Shown: in pieces, positions 1 through 12,963 of the stretch
How positions within the stretch are numbered: position 1 is the first letter of the stretch
How the letters are laid out: every line of letters begins with the position of its first letter
NCBI GenBank assembly: GCA_014871385.1
Contig: CM026422.1
Location: 12,884,831-12,948,830, forward strand
DNA length: 64,000 nt
Origin: Ceratodon purpureus
Lineage: Eukaryota > Streptophyta > Bryopsida > Pseudoditrichales > Ditrichaceae
Reading direction: 5' to 3'
The notes under the pieces: model-generated
What the model was told of the DNA's origin: nothing
The model's input: the letters and a program-made list of their open reading frames with translations, nothing else
Database searches by the model: none
Translations under genes and position numbers: made by a program

Positions 1-58
1 GCACCTGCTGCTTTTAGTTTAGTGTGTCAATTCACTAAGAATTGTTCTATGGTCGCAG

Positions 59-283
59 GCGCTATGTTTGCTGTACAACCAGCAACTACTCGACGCAACT
101 GATACTCTCGAGGATGCAATTTTCAAGGGCCCTAGGCGGCTGGTTAACGAGGCGGTCATCGCAAATGTGTGCAGCATGTACGAGGTGGTGTCTTTCAGCG
201 GCGCTGCTGCCAAGAGGAGCTTGAGGACATGGATGAAGGAAAATGGACCAGACGATTTTGAACCTTCATCTTTCCGGTTGTAG
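59..283 (+). CDS. TRAPPC12-like TPR protein, last exon only
   Basis: This is the 3'-terminal exon of a gene that enters from the left edge. A splice acceptor (..GTCGCAG) ends at 58 and the exon reads ALCLLYNQQLLDATDTLEDA, then NEAVIANVCSMYEV, ending at TAG 281-283. The combination of ALCL, a leucine-rich helix, NEAVxxNVCSMYE and a short tail ending in DDFEPSSFRL matches my recollection of the C-terminus of the plant TRAPPC12 (formerly TTC15) homologue, a TPR subunit of the TRAPPIII tethering complex acting in ER-Golgi and autophagy traffic. The match is from family memory, not from a search. About 74 codons are visible; the rest of the protein lies outside the window. A different TPR protein with the same C-terminal helices remains possible. 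Confidence 0.6.
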   Translation, partial: ALCLLYNQQLLDATDTLEDAIFKGPRRLVNEAVIANVCSMYEVVSFSGAAAKRSLRTWMKENGPDDFEPSSFRL

Positions 284-1855
284 TCTCCACAGCCAAGAGC
301 AAACAGTAAACCATTTCACAGCCTTGATACACTGGACCAGCCTCCAAACACACACCCCCACACATCCACTAACACCGATTCCTGGAGCTCATTCAATGAT
401 CTCTCGGTGGCATTGCTTAGCTAGCTCAGCTTTGGAGGTAAATGTATCAACATGATTGATGCTTCTCGTAGTGCAGGCATTTGGGAGTATTTGCTGCCTC
501 ACCGTGATGCACCAGGACTTGATCAGTTTGATAGAGCTGTGAACTGATTGACATGCCAGTGTTGTGGAAGTGACCAGGAAGAGATCATCAGTGATACATT
601 CTAATCATGGTAGCTTATATGTAGAGCATTTTAAGCACTTGCATGTCTGTAAAGTATATGAGTCTCACATGACCTTCACACATGATTGGGCTGTAGGTTC
701 TGATACCTTCAATCTATTGGGTAACTTTCATGACATTGCTATATGAGTATACATAGAATACATGAGTAATCAGGGAGCTTGCTGGAACCGAGTCAGTTGT
801 TGCGATCTGAGTATACGTAGAATATATGAGAAGCAGCAGGTGTGTGCCCTCTGTCTATAGATCTGTAAGGCATTGAGAAGGATATGCTGCACCTTGTCTT
901 CTGCCCATCGAGGTCCATTTGGGAACGCAATGATCTGGTGTAGTTTCTTCTAGAATCCAAACACCTTTACAGCCCTGACTTTTCCGAGCTGCCTATGTCG
1001 ATCCTTATCCACAGTAGAAGAATGGATTACCATCTGGAACAGCCCACTTGAGACACTTCCCATTTCAATCTTGTTTTATTAGTCTTTGTAGCTAAGCGCC
1101 ATGTGCACTCACCTGGCAAAAAGATTGTTGTCCCTTCAGACCACCACTCATATAATTGCATGATGTGTCAAATCATGGGACGATTTGCCACCCATCACAC
1201 CAAAGATTATTTAATAAATGTATCATGTTGGTTCCAGTAAACTTCCAAAGTACTAGCTACGGTTAGCGAAGATAACATACAAATCAAACATTTCAACTTC
1301 CAGCTCTCTCATCTCGTCCTCTAGATACACGGTAGAAGAGTACAAGAATTAAAATACTGCTATTATTACCATCGCTATTACTAATAACAATATCAATATC
1401 CATATTGATATTGTGGTATATTCTCTGATCCCCCACCAGACAAAAATCCATCAGGAATACACTCAAGGAGATACACCACACCAATCTACCACCACAGACG
1501 ACTTCCCAAGCTCAAACTTATCAAACACACAACCCCCTCATTCAGCCCACAAAAACCATCCACAACAGAATAACATGCATCCAAAACAGTAGGAAAAAAA
1601 TGAGTCACATGTGGCCATCATTCCTCAAATCATTCATCTACCGGAAGTCAAGAGACTGAGCGAGAAAGACTGCTTCCAGTAAACACGAGGTTGCGTCTCA
1701 AGCAGAGCTCGCATGATTGCGTCTGTCGTGTGTTGTCTGTTGTCTGCAGGAATGGTGTACTCACGCTCGGATTCATAGACCGACGACCGATGCCATGATG
1801 GAGTAGCGCTAGAAAGAGAGGCCTTGGCAACAATCAGTGCCCCGAGAGCACCACC
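284..1855. other. 3' UTR and intergenic spacer
   Basis: Between the TRAPPC12-like stop and the MED28 start I see no reading frame with plant-gene character. The first few hundred bases are probably 3' UTR. Near 770-840 two similar short phrases (GAGTATACATAGAATACATGAG and GAGTATACGTAGAATATATGAG, each under 25 bases) repeat. The last ~150 bases before 1856 must include the MED28 promoter and leader, but no TATA box stands out. Confidence 0.5.
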
Positions 1856-3290
1856 ATGGCGGCCATGCCGCAGCCGGATCTGCTCGGCCTGGTTGCATCG
1901 CTGGACGCTGCGCTGCTGCCCTGCTTGCCAGCTCGGGAGCTTCAGGCTGCTGACCGCTCCACGCACTCCTCTCCTCAAGGTGGGTCAGTCCCATGAAAGT
2001 GTTCTCTTGCAAGGGGGCAGTTGCTCTGTACCAGCAATCTATGTCATGTCATGTGGACATAGAATCTAGTCCTCGAGGTGGAACAAACGGACACTTTATT
2101 CTCTTGGGTTTGGGACTGGACTTCTTCGTCTTGGGTCCATCTCGAGTAGCCACCAACTGCCTAAGTTTTGATCATGGTTATGCTTTTCTTTTTTGGTTAA
2201 GTTTTGATCATGGTTATGCTTTTCTTTTTTGGTTAAGTTTTGATCATGGTTATTGTTTATGGTTGTTGATTTTTTTGTTGTTTTCAGGTGGTGATATGGT
2301 TGTTTGTTTTGGGTTATATTGGAAGTGATGGCGTTTTCTGGTGATTTGACGTTAGGTGGATGGTGGGGGATGTGGTTTTTTGTTTTTGCGTTTGTTGATG
2401 GCTTTTTTGGGATGTGTGAATCAGTTGGATTGTTGTTTGGAGACGACTAGGTGGGGTTGTGATTTTTGAAGTGGATGGTTGTTTGGGGTTGAGTTGGGGA
2501 TGCGTTTTAGGGTTTTCGTGGTATTGGGAATCGCTATAGGCGTGTGATTGTGGTGACAGATATGTGAGGCTGGTGTTTACTTTATAAGCAGAAGCTTTTG
2601 AAAATGTATCACAGATGTTTCTAGGTTGGTTTCATGTTTGAGTTTAACAGTAGTTGGGGATGGTGCTTGTCTAGGCTTAGGATATTGAGTTGTCTATTCT
2701 GTAAATTATTGTTTGTGTTTAATATACAACTGTGATTTGGAAACTGGATTTTTTTGCACTGAGCTGGAGAGAGCCACTGTTCGTTCTATGCGTGCAGTTG
2801 ATGTGGAAAGGCATGCGGCTGATTTCATGGAGGCGGCTAAAACTTTGCAGTTATATTTCATACGAGTCCAGCATCAACATAAACCCACTAAAGAAGAAGC
2901 TCTGAGAAAAGTGAGCATTTGTTGTTGTGAACGGATTGAACTCTTTGGTTTTGAGTTTCAGGGGGTTCGTTTATTACATGAATGGTTGCAATCTTTCCTC
3001 TCGGATTAAATCTTCGTAGATTGATTGCTTTTCCTATCCTTTCTTTTCGACGCCTGCTCTATAAGTTGATGAGAAATGCGTCTGGGTCAAAACTTGCAGT
3101 CACATTGTTCTGCAATTCCGCACAGGATTTTGACTTTTCGGTGAACCCACTCCAGGAAATAGCAGGGCTTGAGGCGGAGCTAAATGAAAAAGACGCATTG
3201 CTTGAGAAGCAAAACAAGCTCTTGCAGCATTGGCAAGGTCTGCTGGAAGCTCAGAAGAACATTCACATTCAGGAGCTGGAGCGAGTGTAA
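1856..3290 (+). CDS. MED28: Mediator complex subunit 28 (MED28)
   Basis: Three exons give a 123-residue protein: 1856-1979, 2798-2910 and 3156-3290, with GT-AG introns and phases that join exactly (phase 1, then 0). Exon 1 reads LDAALLPCLPARELQAADRS, the N-terminal signature of plant MED28. Exon 2 gives VDVERHAADFMEAAK and LQLYFI. Exon 3 gives LEAELNEKDALLEKQNKLLQ followed by HWQGLLE, a coiled coil that parallels the LRNELQRKDAL..LRHWQ segment of animal MED28. MED28 is a small head-associated subunit of Mediator, bridging transcription factors and RNA polymerase II in the nucleus. The start ATG at 1856 is chosen because the frame is open from it and the length fits the family (about 110-180 aa). 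Nothing in it looks broken. Intron 1 (818 bp) contains a 36-bp tandem repeat. Confidence 0.93.
2162..2255. repeat. 36-bp tandem repeat in MED28 intron 1
   Basis: A 36-bp unit beginning TAAGTTTTGATCATGGTTAT occurs at 2162-2197 and 2198-2233 without change, followed by a partial third copy from 2234 that diverges after about 22 bases. It lies inside the first intron of MED28, in a very G/T-rich stretch. The perfect identity of the first two units implies recent duplication. Confidence 0.9.
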
Positions 3291-4617
3291 GCCACTTCAT
3301 CGCGTCTTTTACTTTTCCATGCTCAGTCCACCATTTCGGACGTGGTTCGGTGGTGGAGGCCATCGTTCTTCTCCAATCTCATTGGGTCATTGACGACTAT
3401 TGTAGCTGGTATATTACACAAAGAGCCTCAAGGACAATCGGCCACCTTACTTAAGGGGTGCTTGAGGCTTGACCTCAACCCAGTTTCCAGCAGATGGTGT
3501 AAATTCTCTACAAGCAGCGCACAGGAGCGCTCTGCAGGTGATTCCGTTGCCGCACCTGCATTTCGGCCGTCGTCCCCCGGATCTGAGCTATGTTTCATCT
3601 CACGAAGTTTTAGGTGGTCTTGTTCGTTCCCTATGTGCAGGGACACATCCTTGACTCTATTGTGTATTACAATGGCTACGGATAGTAGTAGTGGGTTATT
3701 TAGTAGAACTTGTGCCAAGGAGAGCGGTGAAGGAAGGTTACATCAATAGAACAGATTCTGATCAGTTTCTGGACTGTGAAGTTGTCTTACACCTTCGATG
3801 CCTTTCCTTGCTGAACATCCTCAGTTTTCCTGAACACCTATTTCCGCCACTAGTTAGATGGTGGTGCTTCAGCACATGAAACTGAACACAACGTAAGAAT
3901 GAATTCTCTTGTAAAGAGTCTATGCCGAACAACCTTGGAGAAACCAAGGCTGCCATTCATTATATAGTTTTCCCTATCATGTTTATTGAACTCATGTCTA
4001 CTCAGAAAATTCCTGAATTGTGCGAAGCTTGAGTGACGCGACCCACAGTACTCCCCACCTGACTCGTGGGATACACGTTGGTTTGCATAAATGATCGTCA
4101 TGATCATCGCTATTCCTGCTTTTCCATCACCCGGGAAAACGCTCCGCTAAACATCACCCATTCTCCTGACCACCTTCTGGTGAGTGAGGCCAGATCCTAC
4201 ATCATTGCTTCCGAAGCAACTACACTTTTCATGACAACTGCTAAATCTCATTTCTCACAAAACAACACAACACGGAGCAGACGCCAAGGAATCACAGCAC
4301 ACATGTAGAGACTCCCAGAAAGGAGGTACTCGCAGACAGCTTGCGAGGACAAGTCACGCCCCGGAACTCCACGAAGGTGAGCTGCTCTTATATGAAAGAG
4401 ATATGAACTTGGTGTTTGCACAACCAAAAGTATCGAGGGTCGAAATAGTAGCATCAGAAGTTATACTAATTTTGTTTCAAGGTGTGTATCATGAGCTTAA
4501 AATTGATCTTTAGTACTTTTCATATGTCTCACGCGCTGAAACCTTTTGGCATTGGACCGTAGGGTGGAGGTGACCTGGCCATGGGTAGGAGAGGAAACTG
4601 GGCAGGTGGGTTTCTAG
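3291..4617. other. MED28 3' UTR and spacer
   Basis: Downstream of the MED28 stop the sequence is of moderate GC with many short open frames on both strands, none matching a family I know. The first few hundred bases are likely 3' UTR. I see no RNA gene or repeat here. Confidence 0.4.
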
Positions 4618-4932
4618 GGAGAGCCACCGAGGGAGGGAGCGTTCTCCCGGCAATCGGTTGCAGACTCCGAGGGGCTCTTTCTGAAGTGCTACAAATGCTA
4701 CAAATGGTGGAATGGCCACAGTCCGTGCATCATCTTCCACTACCACACTAAACTTAACATTAATGATGCAGAAGTTGCAATGCGAGCCTCTCAGGATGCC
4801 GTTGAGAGGAGTGAGACATCCCTGAGCTGGCTATCGGAATGCTTTGTTCGTGCAGGACTTGTAAAAGAAACTTCAAGAGCAAGGGTTAACTCCTATGTAT
4901 TGTCATATAAGATATTATTGTTAAATAAATAG
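4618..4932 (+). other. Unassigned open frame, possibly a gene fragment
   Basis: A stop-free frame of 104 codons runs from just after TAG 4615-4617 to TAG 4930-4932. It contains FLKCYKCYKWWNGHSPC, then NINDAEVAMRASQDAVERSE and LSWLSECFVRAGLVKE. The helix-like second half looks more protein-like than the surroundings, and a possible acceptor (GGTTGCAG) precedes it near 4660, but there is no early ATG and no family I recognise. The end fades into AT-rich DNA, as if a coding fragment were cut by inserted sequence. It could equally be chance. Confidence 0.25.
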
Positions 4933-7900
4933 CGCAGAGATTTTCATATTAAGCCATTCTCCAAATCCCATCTTCCAACTCTAAGTTTTGAAGTATCTCC
5001 ACACACTTCTATGTTGTTGTGGACGAGCCTAATTCCACATGAATTGCTAAAGATGAAATGGTCCAAAACTCACATTGACAAATTAGAATATATTGAAGGT
5101 ACTTAACAATTGATTTGGAGTAACCAACAGGATGAGAAGAACATTTCAATTGTCCAAAATAGAGGAGGCATCAATGATCTACTTTTGCTTCAAGGTAGGA
5201 TCGGAAATTTGTATATGTGGACTTTTTTTTGCCATATGATGGTTAACTGCGAGCGTCGCATCGACCCAAAGTTTGGCGTTTAGACCACTGGCTATGTTTA
5301 CATCTTGTATGTGAAATTCTTTATAATTGGAAGCCCCGATGGTATACCAACACCACTTATGTATGTCAAGAGAATATATACTCCTACATAGATAAGGGTC
5401 TATAGTATTTTCCTAGCATTTCATTACAAATCAAATATTTGATATTCTTTAAAACATTATAAAATCAACCTATAAATTTTAATTTAATTTAGAAGTTCAT
5501 CTTTTTAAATATAAAATATGATTTTTCATTTAAAAAACATATATTGATTTTTTTGAAAATTAAAAAATCTTTAATAGATTATATTATATAATTTTTAACA
5601 ATATGTTATTAATACGTTATGTTATTTTGAATTGTCTAGAAAATAAATGTGTTTATATATAAACTAGTATAAATTATGATTTAAAGATATGATTTAAAGA
5701 TATGATTTTCTTTTTAAATCATTTTATAGACGTAAAATTTTTGCTTAAAATTTAAATAGCAATATAGTATGTAGATTTACATGTTTATGTAAAACATATA
5801 TGAAAATATTTATAATCTTCAAGAACAATTTTTCAAACATCATATGTATATGATGTAATTTTTTAACCTAAAATTAATACATTCAATGCTAAAATTATAA
5901 ATAAGATAAATAAATTATATGCATATATTCACACAAAGGTCATTTTAATATTCATGTTTTTCTAATCATTAAAAAAAATTAATTAAATTTCATTTTGATT
6001 TTTCAAATCATTCCTGGTGAAATGTTATGGCTAAGTTTTAAGAATGATTTTGTCTTGTATTCGGAATATTCTCACTCTGATTACTGTGGATGGTGCAAAA
6101 CAAATACAGATTATTTCTCTCGGACGGTGATACCCTGAACCGGTTTTGACCCAAGTAACTACGAGATACCCGGAATCCAGCCTGGCAAGCAGCGGAAGGA
6201 GATTCATCAGTACGTGGATAGAATGCGTGGATGTTCTCTTTCAGAAATAATATTTCTAATATTTTTATTCATAAGTGGTGGCAATTTTTGTGCTTGATAA
6301 ATCCTTCATGTATTTGTATATAACATGTTAAATGCAATTAATATGTTTAGATTTTCACCATACTAATAATGCCTTGCAACTTCTTAAAGTGATGCATCAA
6401 TGTATGGATGATGAGCAAGATTGATAATCTAACCATAAAAATATTTTCATTTTAAATCACAAATCAAAGTGATTTCTAATGATGAATATCAATTTACAAT
6501 CAAAAAAATAAAAATTGTATTAAATATCTTTTGATCATATTGATGAAATTTATAGCTTCCTATGAGGTACTTTTTGGTCTAATACTAATAATAAAGTTTT
6601 ATACTTTGTATTTGTAAATTATGAGTTTCTTTAATTCTTAGAATAAAAATATGAGTATCAATATTTTTATCAACAACCATCATGATTGATACATTAACTA
6701 AATCTAATCATATATTTAATAATAAATTTAAATTATATATTTAAGCTTAAAATTTACATTTTTTTATTCATCACATGATGTTTTAGAAAAAAAATTGTTT
6801 TTATTAATTATATAATATTATATTTAATGTTACTCTATATTTTCATAAACTTGTTCATGTTCCTCTTTTATCTTCTTCGTTTTATTTGTTTCACCCTTCC
6901 GCCTTCTCCTTGTTCTTGTTCCTATTTGCTCTACTAACCTATCAAATTTACTCCATCATTATCCATACTTAGATAGCAACAATAAAATCATTGAAAAATG
7001 GTACTGAGCCAATGATAGGGAGCAATATGGGTATTCGTTCGTGGAGGAAGAAGAAGAGTGTGGTCCTCATGTTTTTTTGAGATTGACATTTTCAATAATT
7101 ATAATACCATTGAAGAAATTATATTATAGAAAAAATATACAAGAAGTCATAAAACAACATATAGGAAGTTTTAATGTTTGGTTAATACTTATATTTATAG
7201 TCAAGTAATAGGTTTTTTAGGAATTTTTTTATACAATGAACCTTGAGTTGGATTTGAATATTATAAAATTTCATATTAAAATCTTATCCTATTGTTAGTA
7301 GCTATTGATTGTGGAAATATTTGGTGGTCTCTCAACTAAAATACTTATTATGGTTACTTATGAGTATTGTTTATTCTATCTTCATAATTTTGGTCTTGTA
7401 TTTAAAAGAATTTTCTTCATAATTTTGGTCTTGTATTATTAAAGATATTTTTTTATAAATTATGTTTTTTCCGAAATAAACTAATTACTATTGTATTAGT
7501 AAAGGTAGTATGGTATTGATCATAGAAAAGCTTGACATCTTCTATTTTAAAGGGAAGCTAGTTTTAACCACCTTTGAAATTTTATAAGTGAGCATGATGT
7601 ATGATAATTCTTTTTCTATCATTCGATTAATTATAGAATTTTTTTAATTTTAAAAATATGGTTTAATTTATTTAAATTTAGAAAATATAGGAAAAATTAT
7701 TTTATATTTATGTCTTACTTTAGAGATGTCAATGTTACCTAGAAATGACATTTTCAAATTAGAAAAAAATCACAAGCACAAAGCTATGAAATTTTTGGTA
7801 TTTAATTAAATGGCCTTTCATTAAGACAATTGGTTTGATAATTAAAATGATAAATTATTAATTAGACCATTTTTTTTTTCTTAATTTTTAAGTCTTGTGA

Positions 7901-8190
7901 TAGATGAACGCAATAATCTTCAACTACATTAATGAGTGCTCTCATAAATTTAAGATCTTCTATAATAAAAGACATTAAATATTTATTCCCAAATTATATA
8001 AATAGTATTTAGAAAGATCATCTTAATTGATGGAAGATCAAATGTAGATCTAAGAGAGGTGACCAACAACCAATAGAGTACTAAATTCTCATGAGATTAT
8101 TTCATTTATTCATTTCATTTTAACAACAAGTAAGTGTAGAAACTCCTCCAATTTTTAGTTTCTTTTTGAATACTAGTCTTTCTTTCTTAT
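4933..8190. other. AT-rich spacer without visible genes
   Basis: Some 3.2 kb of strongly AT-rich DNA with homopolymer runs and no open frame of note on either strand. A short GC-richer island lies near 6060-6240. The composition resembles the other AT-rich repeat blocks of the window (36.7-45.4 kb) and it is probably decayed transposon DNA, but I see no terminal repeats or recognisable domains. Confidence 0.5.
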
Positions 8191-9726
8191 TTGATGTGTT
8201 TTATTCATGTGGGTCGGTGGTCATCCGAGTTCGGTGTCGATAGGAAGGTGAAGATGTGGGATTTCTCTCTAGAAAATGGGTTTTCGTGTGGTGTTTTGGA
8301 GAGCATTGATCACAGAGAGGACTGATTCTTCTGGAGTTTTTGTTTAGTGTGGGCTGGAGTGTCGGAGGAGAGCCTCCTGTGCGGTGATACAGAGCATAAG
8401 TTATTTGAGGGAGAGTGAGCATTCTGAGCATCTTGTAGTGTGGGAATGGGCTTGACAGAATGGAAAGTGATCGGAGGGGACTCAGGTTCATTGCGGTGGC
8501 CGAGATATGTGTTCATGATTTCTCTTCATTTTCCTGCTTCTTTGACGTTGTCTTCAGTTTGGGTACACTCTCCGTCTGTCGTAGCATGGTATCAAGAGCT
8601 GAAACTGTCGGTTTAATGTCGGTGTTAGGGATATTTTGACAGCATTTTTTTCGGATCTGAGTTTATTTCACGTGGATTTGGGGACGCTGTTTGAATTCTG
8701 AATTCTTTTATGTGAAAGAGGTAGTGGATCCCTTCAAACAGCATCTCCAAATCCATGCTGAGTTTCTGTGTTTTCTAGATGTATTTGCAAGTTCCAGTTT
8801 GAGAGGTGGTCGGTAGTTTAAGCTGATTGATGTGCATTTTTCTTGGATTGCAGGTAAACATTTGTTTACTTCGGCGGAACAACGAGGATAATTTTTGAAT
8901 CATTTTCTCTTATCTTCAATCTGTTCTGCTCTTGGATATATGTCATTTTGTTGTACCGGCTTTAGCTATGGCCTAGGGTATTCGGCCGAGGTGAAGACTG
9001 AAATGATTAGCCAGGTGCATTACTTTAGAAGCTTGCACTTGTCAGCTTAGTTGCTTCTCGGATTAGAATGTTTTGATGCGACCATGTTTGTGGGAGCTGT
9101 CGACCCTTGGGTTCACATAAACCAGAGTTGGTCGTAAAAGATTGTTCATAAGATGGAGGACAACGACCTACGTCTGTCGAGATTGGGTCGACGAGATGTA
9201 ATCGCCAGAGGGGAGACAGAGGCTGAGCCATCGGTGACCATGGAAGAGTCAGTTGCCAACAACCTAAGGTGCGTGTTGTGCCATATTTCTAGCTTTGGTA
9301 GTATCTAAAATAATTCCTCACTATTTGTGTGAGTTCGTTTACAACTGTGAACGATTGAATTAGTTGTTTCTAGTAAACGCAAGGGAAATCTGAGTAACAT
9401 ACTTAAGATTTTCAACCTGTAACTTGCGTTTGGTCGGACGATACTAGGATTTTATGGAGATTAGGGTTTTTAAAATTCGATGTGAGTCTCCGACATAACT
9501 CGTGCAGGGATTTCGTGTTCCCTGAATCGCTTTGGTGTAATGCATAGATACGAATCCATGAATCAACATACAACAAACTCCACCGGATATTCAATCACCA
9601 AATTGTGCCCACAAGAGAGGCTTAAACCTATTCACAGCCAAGCTCTCATTCTCGAATTCCCTACAACAAACTATTCACATTCCAGCTGAGCTCTGAACAT
9701 CTTCTAAAACTGCCGACAACAATTGT
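8191..9726. other. G/T-rich spacer downstream of the AAA-ATPase
   Basis: This stretch is richer in G and T than its surroundings and holds only short frames. A phrase near 8586-8600 (TGGTATCAAGAGCT) resembles the initiator-Met primer site of LTR elements, but I could not find LTR ends, so I do not call one. The part near 9600-9726 is probably the 3' UTR of the minus-strand AAA-ATPase. Confidence 0.35.
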
Positions 9727-11490
9727 TCAGTATCGGCTAGTTCGGGATCCCCTCCCTCTCCCTCCACCTCCTTGCCGCCACATCCGCTGATTATAACTCA
9801 TGTACACTTTCAACATCTCACCTTGCGACTGGTGCTGCTTCACATTACAATGGATCCTAGTACACTCCTTCCCATCCTCCTCCGCTTCTTCTCTCAAATC
9901 ACCTTCCTCAATCTCACCTTTCTCCACTTCTAGACACTCGTCATAATCCGCCTCCCCTACCACCACAGCGTCCCCCTCCACAGCCCGCCGCTCCAGATCC
10001 TCCACCAGCGTCTGCAACGCAAGCTCTCTGTCGTTCTTGTGCTGGAACAGAAACTCGGTCACCTCCGCCGGCGTCACCTTCACATTCTCCTCCAGCAGGA
10101 GCTTCTGGACTCTCTCAAACGCCGGGTGGGCTTTCAATCCCAAGTAGTTCATGGCCAGCACTTTGAAGATGTCGAAGTTGCAGAACGACATGTGAATGTG
10201 CATGTCCATGCGGCCGGGGCGCAGCAACCCGGGATCTAGCTTCTCGATGTGGTTCGTGGTGAAGATTATGATGCGCTCGTTTCCACAACATGACCATAAC
10301 CCATCGCTGAAGTTCAGCAACCCTGAGAGCGTCACGCTGCTGCCGAAGGCAGCTTGCGCCTTCGGTGCCGTCTTCGGCTTCTCCTGAGGTTTTCCAACTC
10401 GTGTGCCGGTGAGATCTAGCGAGCAGTCGATGTCTTCGATCACGATTATGGATTTTGAGCTTGTGGATGTTAGGAGCATTTTGAGCTGGTTGTTGCTGGT
10501 TACCTGGTTGGAATGAGGAGCGATGTGTGAGATGATCGGATGGAAGTGGAGATGGGTTTAGAGATGGGCTGGGGAGGATTAACCCGTGGATGCGTTACCT
10601 GGGTGAGCTCGAGGTCGTAGATGTTGTAGCGCAGGCGGTTCGCCATGGCGGCGATGAGGGAGCTTTTGCCGGTGCCGGGAGGGCCGTAGAGGAGGTAGCC
10701 TCGCTTCCATGCGCGGCCGACGCGCTTGAAGTACGCTTCGCCCTCCATGTAGGATTGGAGGTCGGTCATGAGGCGGTGCTTGGAGTCGGGATCCATGGCG
10801 AGTGTGTCGAAGGTGGAGGGGTGGTGAAACGTGTGCGCCCTCCAGCGCTCGTTGTTGCAGCTGTAGAGGTAGAGGTCTCGCAGTTGGGTCTTGTACTCTT
10901 TGGCGCTGCGCGCTATGTAGTCCATGTAGGTCGTCTTGACGAAGTGTTTGTCTGCTTTCAGCATCTTGAGGACGTACTTGTTCTCGTCTCTCTCGCCGCC
11001 GTTTTGGCCCTTGGACTTCTCGGTTGAGAATGTCCACCACACCTTCACCCCCTCGTGATTCTCTGTCACGGTCTCCTCTCCTGTCACAAACAAAGTCTCC
11101 GGCTCGTGAGAAATCCCTTGGAATTGTGAGAGATTTTATCTGCATAAGAAGATAGTAATTGGAGTGAGAAAGGTCACCGAGGGCCTCACCTCCGAGCGTG
11201 AAGCTGATTTTCTTCGCATTTTCTTCCTGTGAGAGGTGCAAGTCATCAGCATCCTCAATCAGGTGCTTCGCTCGCAGGTGCATCTCCACGACGCGGTAGA
11301 GATTGTTTGTGCGCCGCTTGCTATCGAGCTCGTCGATATGAAACCGGCAGTAAGGATCCGATCCCCACAGCTTCTTCATCAACTTCTTCATCCAAAGATT
11401 CATGTAATTCTGAAACTCCGGTGGAAGAAAACCCCGGATGATCGTAACCAGTCCCATGAGTGACCACACATATGCCATAGAGGACATCAT
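9727..11490 (-). CDS. AAA-ATPase of the AATP1/ASD (BCS1-like) plant family
   Basis: Three exons on the minus strand, 11490-11190, 11080-10599 and 10503-9727, join in phase to 519 residues. An N-terminal hydrophobic segment (residues ~5-20) is followed by the AAA-associated domain with YRVVEMHLRAKH and EGVKVWW. Walker A is GPPGTGKSSLIAAMAN (near residue 233), Walker B is SIIVIEDIDCSLDLTG (near 280) and the second-region/arginine motif is FTTNHIEKLDPGLLRPGRMD. These identify a membrane-anchored AAA-ATPase close to BCS1, placed in the endoplasmic reticulum or mitochondrion in characterised plants; the substrate is not deducible. The C-terminus is an acidic stretch followed by a GGGGRGRGSR tail, variable in this family. 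The start at 11490 fits the family's hydrophobic N-terminus. No defect is visible. Confidence 0.95.
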
Positions 11491-12657
11491 TGTGCACCAC
11501 TACTGCGGTTGCAGCTCTCGCTTGCTGCGCTTGTCCCCCCGATCTCATTAATTGCTCCAGCTCTAGAGCACAATCACTCACTCACATCCTCAAAAACACC
11601 ATAACCCACCTTCACCTCCAACTCAGCACCGCGAGAAGATTTCCCTCAGAACCTCACAACTCGAAAACCTCGCACAGGAAGTGCTCATCTCGTCTCTGCA
11701 GCTAGAAACGGCAACAAAATTCTTCACCATACTCACATCACTACCTTACACAACTTGGAACACATCCAGAAAACACAAATTTGGAAACCGTTGCTTCTTC
11801 ACTCAACACAACGCTCTTAGATTCCTATGAAGAAAGTTTCCAACACTACCTCGGAAGATCAATCCCACCTGCAACAACCCAAGGTGAAGCATAACCTTTG
11901 AAATTGTCTACAATTTTCGGAGATACCAATTCAACAGTGTTCTCTCTCTCTCATGTGTTTCTGTGCAGCTAAACTAGAGCTTCACCCTGAAGGCCCAGTC
12001 TTCAAGGTAGTCATCAACCCCACCAGTACTACAGACATCCCCCACTAGTCCAAATTAGCTCCCCTGAATTTCTGCGTGATTGTTGCTCCTCCTGAAACAC
12101 CCTTTCCCTTTCCGTGTGCATACACAGCTACTCCGCAACGTAGGTCCCAAGTTCCAATGGACATGGGGGCCCATGACTCTGGAGCCATGTATGATTTTTG
12201 GGGTCGGGAACTGGGAGCATGAAGGGCACCAGGAGCCTGCATACATGGGCGAGAAAGTGTGCTCGGCAAGTTTCTGTGTCTCTATCTTGCTGTCGGTATC
12301 TCCTCCATCTGCGTGAAATATTCTCCATTGATTGATTGAAGCACTTTCACTTTTGGGTCTATGTGAGTTGGGAGTAATTCTATGTTGAGGGGGGCGATTT
12401 TGTACCATTTTCTGAGACTTTTCTTGCATGTTGCGGATAACTTAGAGGCCGCGCGTGTTTTCGGGGGTGGATTGAAATGTTGGAACTGGAAGGGAGATGA
12501 GTTAGTACAAAGTAAGTATTCGTTTCTCTTCATGCACGGACAATGACTTGGCCTTCACACCATATGCGTTGTCTTATATTGTTTGATCATTAGTTGAAAG
12601 TGCAGCTCTCTTATGCACCAGGAAACTGCAAGCGGTGTACGGTTTTCATGAAGATGA
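11491..12657. other. Upstream region of the AAA-ATPase
   Basis: This should hold the promoter and leader of the minus-strand AAA-ATPase. Overlapping frames on both strands around 12045-12530 do not resemble proteins I know. A CT dinucleotide run sits near 11941-11953, common in plant leaders. No TATA box is convincing. Confidence 0.4.
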
Positions 12658-12963
12658 ATTTTCCATGGATCACCCATTTCAGGAGAACTCGTGCGTCATT
12701 CTGACCGCAAGGTGTACCTCTCTGCTGCCATAAAATGCATAAGTAACAAAACTTCTGTTGCTACGGTAGTTTCTCAATCTGGGAAAGGTGAAAATGCCGG
12801 CAGTTCATGTCAAAGCTCTCGAGCATTCTATGACGTAGTCTTCGAGTGCCCACCATTGCAAATCCAAGTTTTCAAAGCCGTTGAATCAACCGATCATCTG
12901 AAAGAAGTTGCATTTTTCAGTTTTTATAGAACTGTTATAATGATGCATGACGAGCATAAGTAG
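12658..12963 (+). other. Unassigned open frame
   Basis: A frame of about 101 codons without an ATG near its start ends at TAG 12961-12963. It reads VYLSAAIKCISNKTSVATVV and later FYDVVFECPPLQIQVFKAVE. Codon use and composition are closer to coding than the flanks, but I recognise no domain. It may be an exon or the remnant of a gene lying between the AAA-ATPase and the LAZ1-like gene. No function is proposed. Confidence 0.25.

Noticed and set aside
8191-8700. Possible fossil LTR element with primer-site-like TGGTATCAAGAGC at ~8586
   Set aside because: The phrase departs from the usual primer site, and no LTR ends, target duplication or element domains were found around it.
10590-11027. 145-codon plus-strand frame inside the AAA-ATPase
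   Set aside because: It is the GC-rich antisense of a conserved exon.
10579-11490. 303-codon minus-strand frame as one exon
   Set aside because: After 11190 the frame turns Arg-rich and unlike the family; splicing 11190 to 11080 restores the AAA-ATPase sequence.
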